DNA of 64,000 nt from a bacterium (GTDB lineage: Bacteria > Auribacterota > Auribacteria > Auribacterales > Auribacteraceae). A program made the translations under genes and the position numbers. The stretch is from positions 124,001 to 188,000 of the forward strand of contig JACKPL010000004.1 of the NCBI GenBank assembly GCA_024233545.1, read 5' to 3'. A model generated the notes under the pieces. It was not told the origin of the DNA, searched no databases, and saw nothing but the letters and a program-made list of their open reading frames with translations. Below are positions 46,001-58,700 of this stretch, piece by piece (position 1 is the first letter of the stretch; each line of letters begins with the position of its first letter).

Positions 46001-46780
46001 AGCTAATTCGTCGGCATCGGGTATACCATTCAAATTATTGTCAGACTGGAATGTTCCTTGAGCAACAAGCGCACCACCTTGCAAACTTACCGTAAAAACA
46101 ATAGATCCGAAATAGTTCAGATTACGTATGATGTACGGCTGTCCATCATTGAAATAAGTACCTTGTGCTTCATTATCCATTGTAACAATCATCTGGCCTG
46201 ATACATCATTGGTAATATCAATTCTCTTCCCATCCTGATACACACCGATAACTGAGAAACGCGCCCGATCATAAATCAGTGCATTAGCCGGTTCAATTTC
46301 GATAGATGAAATAGGAATAACCGTAACAGTAACCATCGAAGAAACTGTTGAATTTTGTGAAAGATCATAGGCAGTCGCCTCAAATTGATTATTAGGATCG
46401 CCAAGTAGCGGTGTCGTAAAATAGCCAATATATGGTGCGTTAGAATCAAGAACACCATAATGGCCGATCCAATAAATAAGCATATGATCGATTGCAAAAT
46501 TATCTTCGGCTGTTGCCTCCATAATAATATCATCACCTGCATAAACCGGTCCTTCATTTATGGAGAAAACCTGTACATTATGCGGCGGCACAGGATCCGG
46601 CTCAATAACTACGGTAACAGCTGTACTATTATATACATTCCCTGATAAATCAAAGGCATGTACTTCAATTATTGAATTGGTAATGCTTGACACTGGAGGG
46701 AATATAGCATTAACAAAATATTGACCGCTATCATTACGAACCGCTACCGCATCATTATCGATGATCAGTTCGATAGTCAT
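43046..46780 (-). CDS. C-terminal segment of a giant Ig-like/beta-propeller surface protein
   Basis: This 1,244-residue frame is the 3' part of the giant gene described in the 43046-64000 entry. Its ATG has no ribosome site or signal and starts inside an Ig-like domain: the preceding frame ends ...GGESSVLIPFDA and this one continues VTGDNMTIELIIDND once a base is added near 46795. In order it holds Ig-like domains, a calcium-type stretch (DNNLNGIPDADELAFGLNP), a BNR/propeller-like region, a Gly-Tyr repeat near residues 690-730, a jelly-roll-like segment (GGFESGTLEGFAYEGQVSVV) and a final Ig-like domain ending ...SKPLYIKVK. No LPXTG, PEP-CTERM or T9SS tail is seen. A strong terminator follows. 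Confidence 0.78.
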   Translation of the reverse strand: MTIELIIDNDAVAVRNDSGQYFVNAIFPPVSSITNSIIEVHAFDLSGNVYNSTAVTVVIEPDPVPPHNVQVFSINEGPVYAGDDIIMEATAEDNFAIDHMLIYWIGHYGVLDSNAPYIGYFTTPLLGDPNNQFEATAYDLSQNSTVSSMVTVTVIPISSIEIEPANALIYDRARFSVIGVYQDGKRIDITNDVSGQMIVTMDNEAQGTYFNDGQPYIIRNLNYFGSIVFTVSLQGGALVAQGTFQSDNNLNGIPDADELAFGLNPANINTDSTGFVPDVIEVLIDGTDETIESDDYHQVVIPTTGSERYYQMVIERSGNGVGTLMIHEDQTGGPHLSYFFLDNDGTMPIETKLESYFSYYQSYKLKQIDSDKDSGDRQHFVYTLFYDPDVQHVVVDVDNEIITNTTVLNAMDAGGLGNPISYNYCARIDVDDSDNAHIAWIEDNRNAYLASIKYTKLDNDGNVLIPEMTLYSDTSISSSYAYMKALDIAVDNDGNVHAVWTRYPNTSSIYEVYYKMINGTTGETMIDTSMIQSFNNQSRTSSYFTALECEFDNENELVVLYTRYDTQVYSFKLFLMRLTPLSIIPSGFPVSTNDIVASDEILSGQNGQFTVNGALKVIGDEVHVLYSEYMEMIDTNGINPGIENVGWSYRGGYYFSMALYGGYGYIQHDALGYREITYFEDSGVIYIDLNMGGYGGYGGGPLTFGPGDGNDELGLGGYGGYGGYGGYGGNIADAVRLELTYYNYGIYLKVYGTFYDSTDTVVDTFETLLTREYELSRYYKYVIKYYAENMEFPGSSIESIQSTFLFYNNIYELSDYEIHAFDLEIDTDLWALYQWPQYYYYDNLYAHMPFAITSGGGGEGDLSPGDDDSTSNEVQEVPPIINGGFESGTLEGFAYEGQVSVVREYNTLSAIEGNYSALINGNGYLRLNDAIVPAESRYLLFDVSYLMDSEVRLSKEPKVIVHLAGSNGGQEEFVVVDSKLETTGVLLDPYIIINSALDSGEAVTFLLSFKLNAGVRFDFSMNIEGEVEGERAIIDPMLNVVQRIGHFNRANSTMDYYVSITNTSAIDIDGPLKMMVKINSGDVELTSASSNDAVEIVALAKRFSVPVAEYAGSNSTISLTVFNNEAEGAIMVDNVNWDRDVVAEKHAPYVSVISTGSSARFADGYLPGTTLYLLVDFYDSAGVIKVEVFANDESVYQIDSEVGTFAYSYMIPKDTNSELIKVEVKAYDRSGNSAVSKPLYIKVK
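44594..44709 (-). repeat. Gly-Gly-Tyr repeat tract in the giant protein
   Basis: The minus strand encodes GGYGGYGGYGGYGG (44594-44635) and, about 45 bases away, GGYGGYGGG (44681-44709), with a GDGNDELG-type spacer between. The repeated nine-base unit is visible as ATAACCACC/GTATCCGCC on the plus strand. Such tracts occur in adhesive, silk-like or phase-separating proteins; the role here is unknown. Confidence 0.85.
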
Positions 46781-46791
46781 GTTATCGCCCG

Positions 46792-49700
46792 TTACGCGTC
46801 AAATGGGATCAATACGGAGCTTTCGCCGCCAATATAATGGCGGTCATTGATATCAGCCGGTAAATCCAGTTCGACTGTTGGAGCGCCTCCAAGATCATGA
46901 TATATATTCACAATCGCCGCTTCTCCCGATTGAACAATCAGTTGATTGCCATAAATATAGCAATCGGTAATCTGATATTCAATTGGTACATTAGTAAATT
47001 GAGAAACAGAACCAAGTACTATTTCCGAACCCAGAGAGGATGTATCAAGGAAAAACACATCGTTCATACCATGTATAACCGTAAAATCGCCAATTGAATC
47101 AATACCCATAGGCATTTCTCCATCCAAATCGTCTATGAGAATGAAAGCTGGCGTACCAAAACTTAATGGCGTTTGGGTAATTCCTACTGAGAACAACCCA
47201 CCGATTTCGTCTGTCGCATATAAGACGGAATCTTTAACTTCCAAATCGCCAAAATCCGGTAATGGAGCTTCTGGAGCAGGTGTATAAAGCGTAATTGTCT
47301 GCAACAGTTCAAGGTTATCCAGTTCATACACATGAATTTGTCCCCTGCGGGTCAAGCGGTATAGATTGTCTTCAGTTGCTTCCAACGCAAGTGTCCCGCT
47401 GTCATTGTCCTCTATTCCCGGCAATACTACAGGCGAATTCGGGAACCGTACATTGAGTACCCACACACCATCGTCATGGCCGACATATGCCCGATCGCCA
47501 TTAAGCAATATAACGCCTTCACGGTTCTCTATCGTTTCATCATCCAACTGAATCTGCGCCTTAAGATTGAAATCATACGGATCGAAGCTAGCGCCCATTA
47601 CAATAAATTGCGTAGATGACCAGCCGCTATAAGTGCCGACACCGTAGATAAAGCCATTTTCGACAACAAAATGATACAATGAATAAGGATTTGCAGTCGA
47701 AGTATATACCAACCTATTCGCTGTTGATATTCTCGGCACGTTTCCAAGGAACGAAAGCTCGCTACCTGCAAACTCAAGTTCCCCGCCAATACCTGTTTCA
47801 CCTACACCAGACTCACCTTCTCCCCCTCCACCGGGTATAAGCGAACTAATATCATATACTTCTAGAATCTGATACGAGGTAATATATAGTTTATCGTCAA
47901 GAACATACGTATCATAGACGTCGCGATCATCATATCCGGCAGTCGGCTCTGCTTCAAAGAGCAGATTAACTTGTACCGATATCTTACTTGAACGATTGCC
48001 GGCATAATCCTGAGCAATTACTCCAACAGTCATTGGATCAGAATAGACGTTTACCGGTATAACAATCGGACGGTCAAATGTTCCGTCTTCTTCCGGTGAA
48101 AGAACATCAATGATATCGTTATCGAAGTAGATTTCAATAATCTCAACCATGGATTGTGTCCCGGAATTATCCGTTGACACCCCTATAACATCTACCCACG
48201 ATCCGCCGATTACCGTTTGTCCGGCAATAGGTTCGGTCATGGTTACAGCAGGAGCTTCAGTATCATCAAGTATGGTTATTGCAATCTTATCGCTTCGTCC
48301 GATATTACCGAACATATCTTTCGCCCGAACCTCGATAGTTAACACATCGGAAGCACCATCAATGATCGGCAACCTCTTAAGAATGGTAAGCGACGACTGG
48401 CCATTGGCATTTATCGTTTCAGCCTTGATATTATTGTAGAACATTTCAATAGCATCAATGTTTTCATCAACTGCAGATATTTGTATAGATAATAAATGCC
48501 CTTCAAAATACGATTCATTATCAAGCGGCGAGACGATCGTAACAACCGGCACAGCAACATCCGGCAACAATTTATTGATTCTGCCGAATACCGCAACAGG
48601 GCCTGCAACACTATTCTGCGCGACAACCGTTCCGGTTTCCACATCAATTTTTGCAATGAGATTATCCGCTTTTGAAAACACAAACAATGCATTCTCGATT
48701 GTATCAAACTGTAATCTATCCGGTGATGGCACAGACCATGAATCCACTTCATTCAGTGTTGTCGGGTCGAATACCAGAATAGTGTCATTATCCGGCAGAG
48801 CGGCAAGTATCCGTTCTGAGCCGGAGATAACAACCGATTCAATACTCGATATCTCAGAATCAACTGTTCTAAATAATCCAGCCGCTGATGTAAACGGGCC
48901 AGTATCAATTCTTGCTATCTCATATTGGTTTGCAGACTGATAAAAGCGTCCGACATACAAGATATTACCTGCCTGATTCAGATTAATCGCTGTTCCTCTG
49001 TATGCACTTGCAGATGTAAAACCTGTTAATGATCCGTTTCCTGTAGTCAGGTCATAGTTGGTAATACGAGAACACCAATAACTTGGATGTGACCCATCCT
49101 CATACCCATATTCCGCAATATATATTCTTCCATCAGGTGCGGTTACCGTACCTCGAGCACCCCTGATATACTGGTAGCCATACGGAGATGTAGACGGTGA
49201 ATCGATATTCATTACCGTAACATAATCAAATGGATATTCAGGGAATAACAACGCAAACAACTGTGAGTTTTGTTCAGCCAACTCTACAGTTTGCGTGCGG
49301 AAATACTGGTTGCCGGTTCGATAGCTGAATACCTGTGCATTAAAATCAACCATTCCAAGTTGTTCACGCTCGCTTTGCGTATCATACATCGCGATAAACA
49401 ACTGATCGCGTTGTTGATGATATTTTGCATCGGTTGCGACAAAATTAACTCCGGTTGATATTCCTAAATCTCCCGCTATCAAGGTATTGGTATCTAAATC
49501 AAATAGAGCGCCAGCATTATTGACCATCAAAAGTTGATTATAGTCGCTTCGAACGACTGTCAAAGCCACAGAATCAGACGTCATTAACCCTGCATAGTCA
49601 ACTGCAATAACCTCAATTGTCGCCGATGCTTCAAGCGCATCTTCCTCAATCGGAATTGATGTTTGGTAAGGAGCTCCTCCAAGGTTGAGATAGGCTTCGG

Positions 49701-52700
49701 TTCCTAAGAATTTTACAGGAACTCCATTATACAACACTTGGACAAATTTAATGTTATCGGTGGCATCACTTATTTCGACATTAAGTACGACGAATGAATC
49801 AGCATAGGCTGTTTCGTTATCCTCTGGAATAACGATTGACACAACCGGCGCATCGGTATCATTAAGAACAGTTACTGTCTGCGGCGCCGATTGAGCCCTG
49901 ATTCCCGAAACATCTGTTACTTGAGCATATACTTCAAACGACGCAACATCAACAGGAACTCTATAAGTAAATGAATATGGTCCAACGATTTTCTCTTCAA
50001 AACGTTCGCCATTGATATACAATGATACATTTCGTATGCCGATGCTCGAAGTCGGAAGCGCAGTAAATGTCAATGCCGTCCCTTCTGTCGCGCTGGAAGG
50101 CACACCATTCAACACAATCGAAGGAGGCACAGTATCAAAAATTGTCAACAGGTGATAATCGACATCTCTTGTTCCGATAGGCATAGCGATATCTTCAATA
50201 TTCTTTGTTGCTATTTCAATCTTCCGAATATAATTATTACTGGTTGCCATATAGAGATACCTGCCGTCATCGCTTATATCCATAGCATAGATTGACGGCA
50301 ATGAAGCCATATCAAGCCAGAGTTCCGCTTCACCTGTTTCAGGGTTATACATATAAATGTCATCAGGCGAATCATAGAACATGAATACGCGGAGCCCCAT
50401 AGGTGTCAACCCGCCAACAGGATACTGGCCGCCGACATTAGTTTTTATTTGTGTAAATGAGGTCGATGCCGTATCAATCTCATACAATGTACCATTATTA
50501 TTCGTATTGGTAATATATGCCTTATTGCCGTATGGCAACATAACCATCTCATAATCCAAACCGACTCCTGACGAATCGCTATACCTTTTCACTTCTGAAT
50601 AATCGTCCAGATTAAATACCAGTATTCTGGAATAGGTCGGGTCAGAATAAGTGAACGATTGATTGCTTACATACAAATACTGTCCATCCGGAGTTACCAC
50701 AACACTCCACGGATAATAGAGGCGGGTTCCCGTATTTGACGTAGTAATTTGATGAACAACAGTAAGGCTTTCCAGAGAAACAACCATAACCTTATTATTA
50801 TACGCACTTGTAATATATGCGAGTTTCCTTACCGCATCAAATGCAATGTCACGCGGCCCATCAAATCCATCGGAATAGGTGAAAACCTTAACAATTTCAC
50901 GGGTAAATTTATTGAACACAATTACTTCGTCATTTCCTTGACGGAATAAGAACCCATACTGCAAGGGTGATATCTTTATGTAATCTGCATTATTGATTAA
51001 CAATTCAGTTGTCGCATGCGTTATGTCATCAGTGACAAATAATCTGTAAGCTGACGTATAAGCTATTGAGAATAATTTGCCTTGTTTTACAAATGTCTCT
51101 GGGCTTGTTATACCGTTAAGTATATTCGACAGATCGCTCACATTACCAGCGCCGTCAACCGCAACCGCAGTAATTGTAAACACCTGACTATTCGATACAT
51201 TATCGTCAAGATACAATATTGTCTGATAAGGCGGTACAGTAGCTACCGCTGTCGAGCTGTTTACCCCATCAAAAAGGGTGTATTCCACACGGCTGATCGA
51301 TGCGTTGTCTTGCGCATTGGCGGTTACGACAACCGGCATTCCCGCGTTTACACCCACTAAATCGGTTACCGCGGCGATCGTTACGGTCGGTGCTATGCTA
51401 TCGTCAACAACAGTTATTGTAATAATTGAGCTCAATGCTGAGTTCCCTGCAAAATCATACGCTTTCGCTTGAATCTCGAAAGGCGTTGCTCCTGATGGAA
51501 CATTTCCTACAAACGGGAAGGCAAACGGTGTTTGAGCATCAGTTCCAAGCAAGCCGCCATTGAGGTAGTATTCAACAAATTCTACTCCTTGATTATCGTC
51601 AACAGTTGCGACCAAGGACACCTCTTCTCCGACAAGATATGATTCTTTTACCGGATCAGCGGCAAGTTCGATAGTCGGATTTACTGCATCAGTTGCCGTA
51701 CTCATCAATATCCTGCGATAAATACCCGAAGTCGGATAGTACGTATGCGACCAGTCACTGGTTTTAATAACGCTGTACCCTGTATTAGACTGATAGTAAA
51801 CAAATAAATACTTACCATCAGGAGTAAAGTCCGAATCCATAGGCACATATGGTAATGAAACGTTGGCAATAGATGTATAACTATCAGAACTGAGCCCACC
51901 TTCTATCTTCCTGATATATATGATGTTTGAAGACCTATAGGCAATAGCCATTACCGAAAGGGTGTCGCTTACTTTTCCAATGGAGATATTACCGTTATTA
52001 ACATTAATATCTACGTTGTAATAGTTGGATCCAGTATCTGCATGGAACTTTCTATAGTCGTCAGTTGAGTAAGGCATGTAGATTAAATCATTGGTACCAT
52101 CAAAATAATTCTCCACATCCCATCCATAATTCATAGCGATTGCTGAAGGCAATGAACCAGTCGATTCAAGATTCGTTACCGTCCATCTTCTGGAATAATA
52201 CGTACTTGAATTATACGTAGACGGCGAAGCCGCCCATAACGTATTTCCGCTGTGGCTCAACGCCAAATTCACCCTTACATATTCACCTGAGTTATTATAC
52301 AAAGACGGCCCGTCGTAGCTGGTTGTGAAAATCGGGTCTCCGGTGCTTTCAGGATCAATACATACAGGAATATCAAGCACCACAATCTTGCTATTTCCAG
52401 TAGGTGATGAGGAAGAAGAATTCCACTCGGTGGATACGTATGCAAAACGGTCATTCTTATCGATAACGATTGATGAGAACCGTCCTTTAAATGTTCCTGT
52501 ATCATCAATTTCACGAACCAATGTGCCTTGAGGCATTTTGTATACGCGAATCTTATTAAATGACTGTGATGTGGAAGCTGATAGAGCAAACAAGTATTCT
52601 CCATCGTGAGTCGATGCCATGTCGGTAAATTGTCCGCTGTTTGTTCCACCCGGCGCATTAAGAACCGATGTCATCCCGTTAAAATCGAGACGGTGTATTT

Positions 52701-55700
52701 CGCGCTGATTATACGAAGCGGCAACAATTATGTCAAATACCGGTTCTAGCACATTTAAAGTAATAGAAGTTGATGCTGAATTGCCAACCGAGTCAATTAC
52801 GGTAACTGCAATAACAGAATCTTCTCCGATAACACCATTATCAAGACGGAATGTTGCCGCCGTGAATGGCGGTTGAGTAACCGGCTCTTCAGCACGGTCA
52901 TTAACACTGATTTGCACTTGAGCAATACCACCGTCATCGGTAATATCAAGAGCAAGTGTAACAAGCGAATTCAAGCGTGCATCCGAACCGTGAGCCGGCG
53001 AAAGGATAGCCACATTCGGGGCTTGCGTGTCTGCCACTACTCCATAAGTAACAGGTACCATTGCAGTAGTATTCCCTGCCGCATCACGCGCAACAGCCCT
53101 CACAACAATACTTTGTCCTTCACCGGTGAACGCCGGTACCTGCATTTGAATCGGATACGATGGCGCTACGGTAGAAATACCCATGGATTCATTATCCAAG
53201 AGCAATTCGACCTGTTGCAGTACAAAATTATCCGTCGCATTAAACGCTACATTCACTCGTTTCCCTTCGACCAATTCAGTGCCTTGAACCGGCGAAGTAA
53301 CGAAAATTGTCGGCGGAACATTGTCAAACATTTTTCCAGAATACATTGGTCCATAATTATAATTTGTCGACTCTATTCGGATGATCGGCAGTAACGTGAC
53401 CGAATCAACAACGTCTGTTGCGCCGGAACTGCTGGCATCGCCATTAAAGAACAACGCTTTGCCGTCCGGTGTCAATTCGCCAAAATCCGCATCATAAAGG
53501 TCAAGGCTGACTGTTGCCTCAACTTGCAGAGTATCAGCATTGATCTTGTAGATGGTTTCAGGCCCGGTAACAGTAACAACAAATGCTTTCGGCCCTTCGG
53601 GCGTATATCCTGCCGCAACAGCATATGAACTGCTGTTTAATGCTATAACTTTTTCCACACTTAAGGTATCGAGATTGATAATAAACAATCTGCTGTTTCG
53701 AGTCGACACAAACGCATACGGCGAACCTGCTATGGTTGCAACTTCATACGGTGTATACTGCGATGTTGTGCCCGGTTCAATGGTCGGTATATTTTTGATA
53801 ATCATACCGTTCACCGCATTCATTACCGTAATGCCGCGTTCCGTACCGGAATGGTTACAAACCAAGATATATTTTTCGTCAGCAGAACGGAATAAACGTT
53901 CCGGTTGGTCAATAGTCTGAAAATCGGATATGGAGAACAGATAGTTAAAACCGGTGTGGCCAAGTGTATCAAATACATCTATCTTATCATGGTTAGGACG
54001 AGCACAGAACAACAAGTCTTCGTTTTTGGATAACATAAGCGCTCTGGAATAGATGTCATATGTCCCTGTATATTCGTAATCCTGTTCTCGGTTTCCATTC
54101 AAAAGGTTAAAACGATACAATCTCCCGTAATAATCCGTTCGAGCCGTATACGCTTTTTTACCATCTTTTGTAGCAACAATATTGTATGGGTAATACGAAT
54201 TGCCGCTTCCATAATCTGCAATTCGCTTATAGGATTTTGCATCAAAGACAGTAAATGTATAGGCACCGTAATTAGGTTTAAGAATAACATCCATAAGAAA
54301 TGGTTTCGAAGCAACCGTGAGAGATACAACACTGCTTACTGCCTGATTGCCGTTTTCATCAAAGGCGCGAGCATAAAGATCAAGTACGGCTCCCTCGTTT
54401 TCCGATAACCTTAACCCAAAGTCATACGGCGCTTGGGTATCGTTGTCAAATAATGCGCCGTTAATATAAAGTTCGACAAGGGCGACCCCTGCATTATCTG
54501 TTGCCGCCACATTGACAAACAATACATCGGTAGCGCCGATTTTATTTCCTGTAGCATTTGTACTGGCAATTGAAACTATCGGAGCAGTATTATCGGGAAC
54601 CACATCAACAAGAATCTGGTCTGACGCGGATGCTCCGCCAAAAGTAAATGCTTCAACTTCTATTACAACATCATTAAGCGGTGTAGATACATCGGGTAAT
54701 GTAATGGTTGTTTCAAACGGCGGCGTATGCATGATATTGACTACAGTGCCGTCAATTTTAAAATGCATATCCGATACCACTTTCGGGTTACTGACATCAA
54801 CTTTGACAAGCAGTTTTGCACGCGAGGTGTACGTACCCGGCAATGGCGATACCATAGAAACCGTAAACGGTATAACCGCTGATTGATCGGGTGTTAATAA
54901 ATATCCAACACCGTTTTCTCCATAAACCGAATACAGCTTTTTAATAATAGTAAAAGAATCAATATCGACAATTGATAACTCGCCCACTCCATTTGTCGTT
55001 GTTGCAACAAGTAATTTGGTCGGATCAGACTGGGGCACTGTTAGACTCGCAATGTCTCCAAACCCACTCAATGTTGCCATTACTGTATCTGTCTTGGGAT
55101 CGATCTTAAAAATAGTATTTTGAGTATCGCTTGCAATAGGTACATAACCTTGCGATGACACACCAGATACTAGGTTTTCAAGGTCATATGTCAGAGGAAT
55201 TATCGTTACAAACTGTTTAGTAGCCATATTCATGACTTGGATATCTTCACTGTAATAAGTCGCAAAATAGGCTTTGGTTCCATCTGCAGGAATTGTAACT
55301 TTCCGCAGTGTTTCATTGTTCTGGCTTGGAAATGTCTGAGTGGCCTGCGAAATCAGATTGACTACTGCAATGGTATTCGAGTTATTGATTGTATAAATCT
55401 CTGTCCCATCAGGCGAAATATCCATATCGTAACCGTTAGTTGGTACATAAATAAAACTTTGCATGGTATCAGTCTGAGTATTAATCAGGTTGATTGTAGT
55501 GTTATAATCGAGAACGTATGCCAGATTGAGTTCTGGTTTGAATATGGCTTCCCACTGATTTGTTCCGTTATAAGAAGTAGCCATATTTATTGTCTTTACA
55601 TTATATGTCAACGGATCAATAGCATACATACCTCGTACATTTCCTGAAGCAACATAGATACGGCTTCCGTCAGGCGAAATATCAACTTTATTGGCAGAAG

Positions 55701-58700
55701 TAACCGGAATTGTTGCCTCTATAACTCCAGTCTCAACATTGATAACCGAAACGCTATTCGCACTGGAATTCGGTGAAAGAATTCGGGCAACGAGCGGTAC
55801 ATCAATAGTAATTGTTACAGAATCTGTACCAATATTGCCTGTCATGTCATATGCAGTAACTTCAATTGTTGCTGATTGGTTTGTCATTGAAGCAGGAATA
55901 CGAAGGAGCACTTCCCGCTGATCGCTATCGATTACAATCGGCACACCGCCGCTTAGCGTTACCTGAATTGCATCAATACTGCCGCCTATCGATGATGAAT
56001 CATCCGCAGTAAACGTAACCAAAACATTGCTGTTTGCATAGACTGTATCATTATCTTCCGGTGAGATAATTGATACAACAGGCGGTGCAGTATCTTCAAG
56101 TACTGACAAATTAACCGGTAAGGATTCGCCGACATTTCCTAACCAATCTGTTGCCCGCAGCTTGATTGAGATATTCGACGCATCGGTAACTCTCGGAATC
56201 AATACCGATCCTGCAAACGGCAATTCAGGGTCTGTATCAGCCAACAAGACTTGGAAACCTGTTCCGTAATCCATCAGCAGTTCTACCGACCGAATAGGCA
56301 GAGCATCAAGGATTGAAGCTTCGACAATAAGTTCTATATTTTCGGATACAGATGTTCCATCTAAAGGCGATGTTATAGCAATTACCGGAGCATCTCTATC
56401 ATCAGGTATATTGATAACCTGAGTTGCAGTAGAAATACTGTTGTTGAAGAGGTCTCGTGCACGTAACGAGATTGAAAAATCAGTTCCGAATTCTTCAGGG
56501 CTGACTGGAATACTCATAGTAAATGCCGGGCCTTTTGCCGAATCGAGAGACCTGCCGTTTACAATAAGTTCGACCGTTGCCTGATCGTCATCACTCGCTG
56601 TTCCCGTAACCACTATCGCATCATTGTCAAACATTATATTTGTAGCCCCAAATACCGGCATACCTTTTCCGACACCAAAATCAAATTCTGTTAATGTAGT
56701 GCTTGAAGACAATCGCGAAACATATACATAATATCCGTGCACTTTAACCGTTTCACACGATGAATTGAGTGTCCATTGAGTCACTAAATCCAACGACGGG
56801 AGCGAATAGACATCAAGACGATCGTATTTTACTTGATAGAGATAATTACCGAATACATCAATACCATCAGAATCTTTTCCAGTATCCGACAAATAAAGTA
56901 TTCTTGTTGGAGTTGCCTTGCTTGTATTGAGATCAAATACAACTATCCCGTAATAATCTATACTTGCATAAAGCTTGTTGTCTTTAATAGCCAAGCCGTT
57001 ATGATTATTACTGCTTTGAGTGTCAAGCTGTGCTAATTCCTGCATGTTTGCAGGGTTGCTGACGTTATATGAGAATAATGCATCCTGATCGCCAACGTAC
57101 AAATAATTCTTAGTATTATCCAGTATGGCTGAATACGGAAAATCATTTGTCGGGCGAACAAGAGATTGGATAAAAACGGGGTTTTCTCTATCAGAAATAT
57201 CGTAAGAAACAATACTATTGTTATATATCGTAAACAACGTATCATTTCCATTATATACAGCGAAATAAGCATTAAGAGAGATTACTTTAACTCGTCTAAT
57301 CTTTGTGGGCTCGCTAATATCAAATATGTACATCCCGCCTCCATCACTCGGCGCATAGAGATAATCGCCGGCGATAGCAAAATGATATACATATCTGCTG
57401 TCCATTGTATCTTGGCTGACTAAATTAAACGTACCGATATCAACAACGCGTATACCGCTACTGCCGCCAAGAAACGCATACTGTCCTCGTATCTCAAACC
57501 ACTCGCAATTTGTAATGTTTATTGAGCGAGTCTGCCCATTGAAAATGAACGCAGGATTAAGCTCGACTACTGCTTCTGAACTTAACAATTCATCATCAGT
57601 CACAATGACATTCAATGAAAGCGGTTCATCCAAATCAGAGTTTGCTACAGTAAAATTCACACTTACCGATGTCGGCGTACCGGGATCGCCGGTATAGGAA
57701 TTGTTGTAATAGATTTGCGATCCATTCTGCAATACTTCTATGGTATTGATCGAAGGTGTAAGCCCAAGGTCTTTCACCCTGAATTGCAATGTATGAACTG
57801 CACCCGCCCTAATGATGTCTCCATCTTCATGCGAAGTAATCTTAACTACGGGGGCGCCATTTTGAGAAGTGGTAATCGTTACGTCAACAGCATCGCCTTG
57901 GTTTCCGGCGACATCGTATGGCGTTACGGTAAACACATTATCGGTCAATAACCCGTTTATTCCAAAGTTAGTTTCAAACGTTACTAAATTGAGATCAGAC
58001 CACCCATCCGGTACAGGAAGAGTCACTATATCGAGAGGTTCAGCGCTTCCGCCGGAACCGATTTCAATCTTATCAACCCAAACAGTATCTCTTCCACTGC
58101 ATACACTGCCGTCTTTGTAATACATAAACTGTAAATTATGCGTTCCAACAGTTAACGGAGTGCTAAAGAATGTCCATCCCGAATAACCGCCAACATTGAG
58201 CACTAAATTACCATCAACATATAATCGCAATTTATCACAGCATGATTCTGTTTCGAGCTTGTAATAGAACGATATTGTCGTTGCTTCAGGAATATCAACG
58301 GTCAAGAACATCGAACTGTTTTGACTATCCGTTAAAGATGTTGGGCCTTGAGCTGAATACGACCCTTCATATTTTTCGTCAGTAGTAATATTCCAGAATC
58401 TGTTAGAACTGCCGGTGAATGTCCAAGCTTGTGCGCTGAAATCGCCGGTTTCAAAATCATCAGAATACCCTTGAGAAGGCATAACAAATGCGGTTTCATC
58501 AAAATCAATGACGATATGGTCGACCGCAATATTATCGGTAACCGTAATCGCAACATCAAGCAGTTCGCCGACTGTTCCTTGAGTATCCCCTGTAACATTC
58601 TGGACAACAGGATTGATGGTATCTTCACCGATATTCAATGTGATTAACGATGTATACCCAACATTTCCGCTTAAATCCATTACGCGGGCCTGCATAGTTA

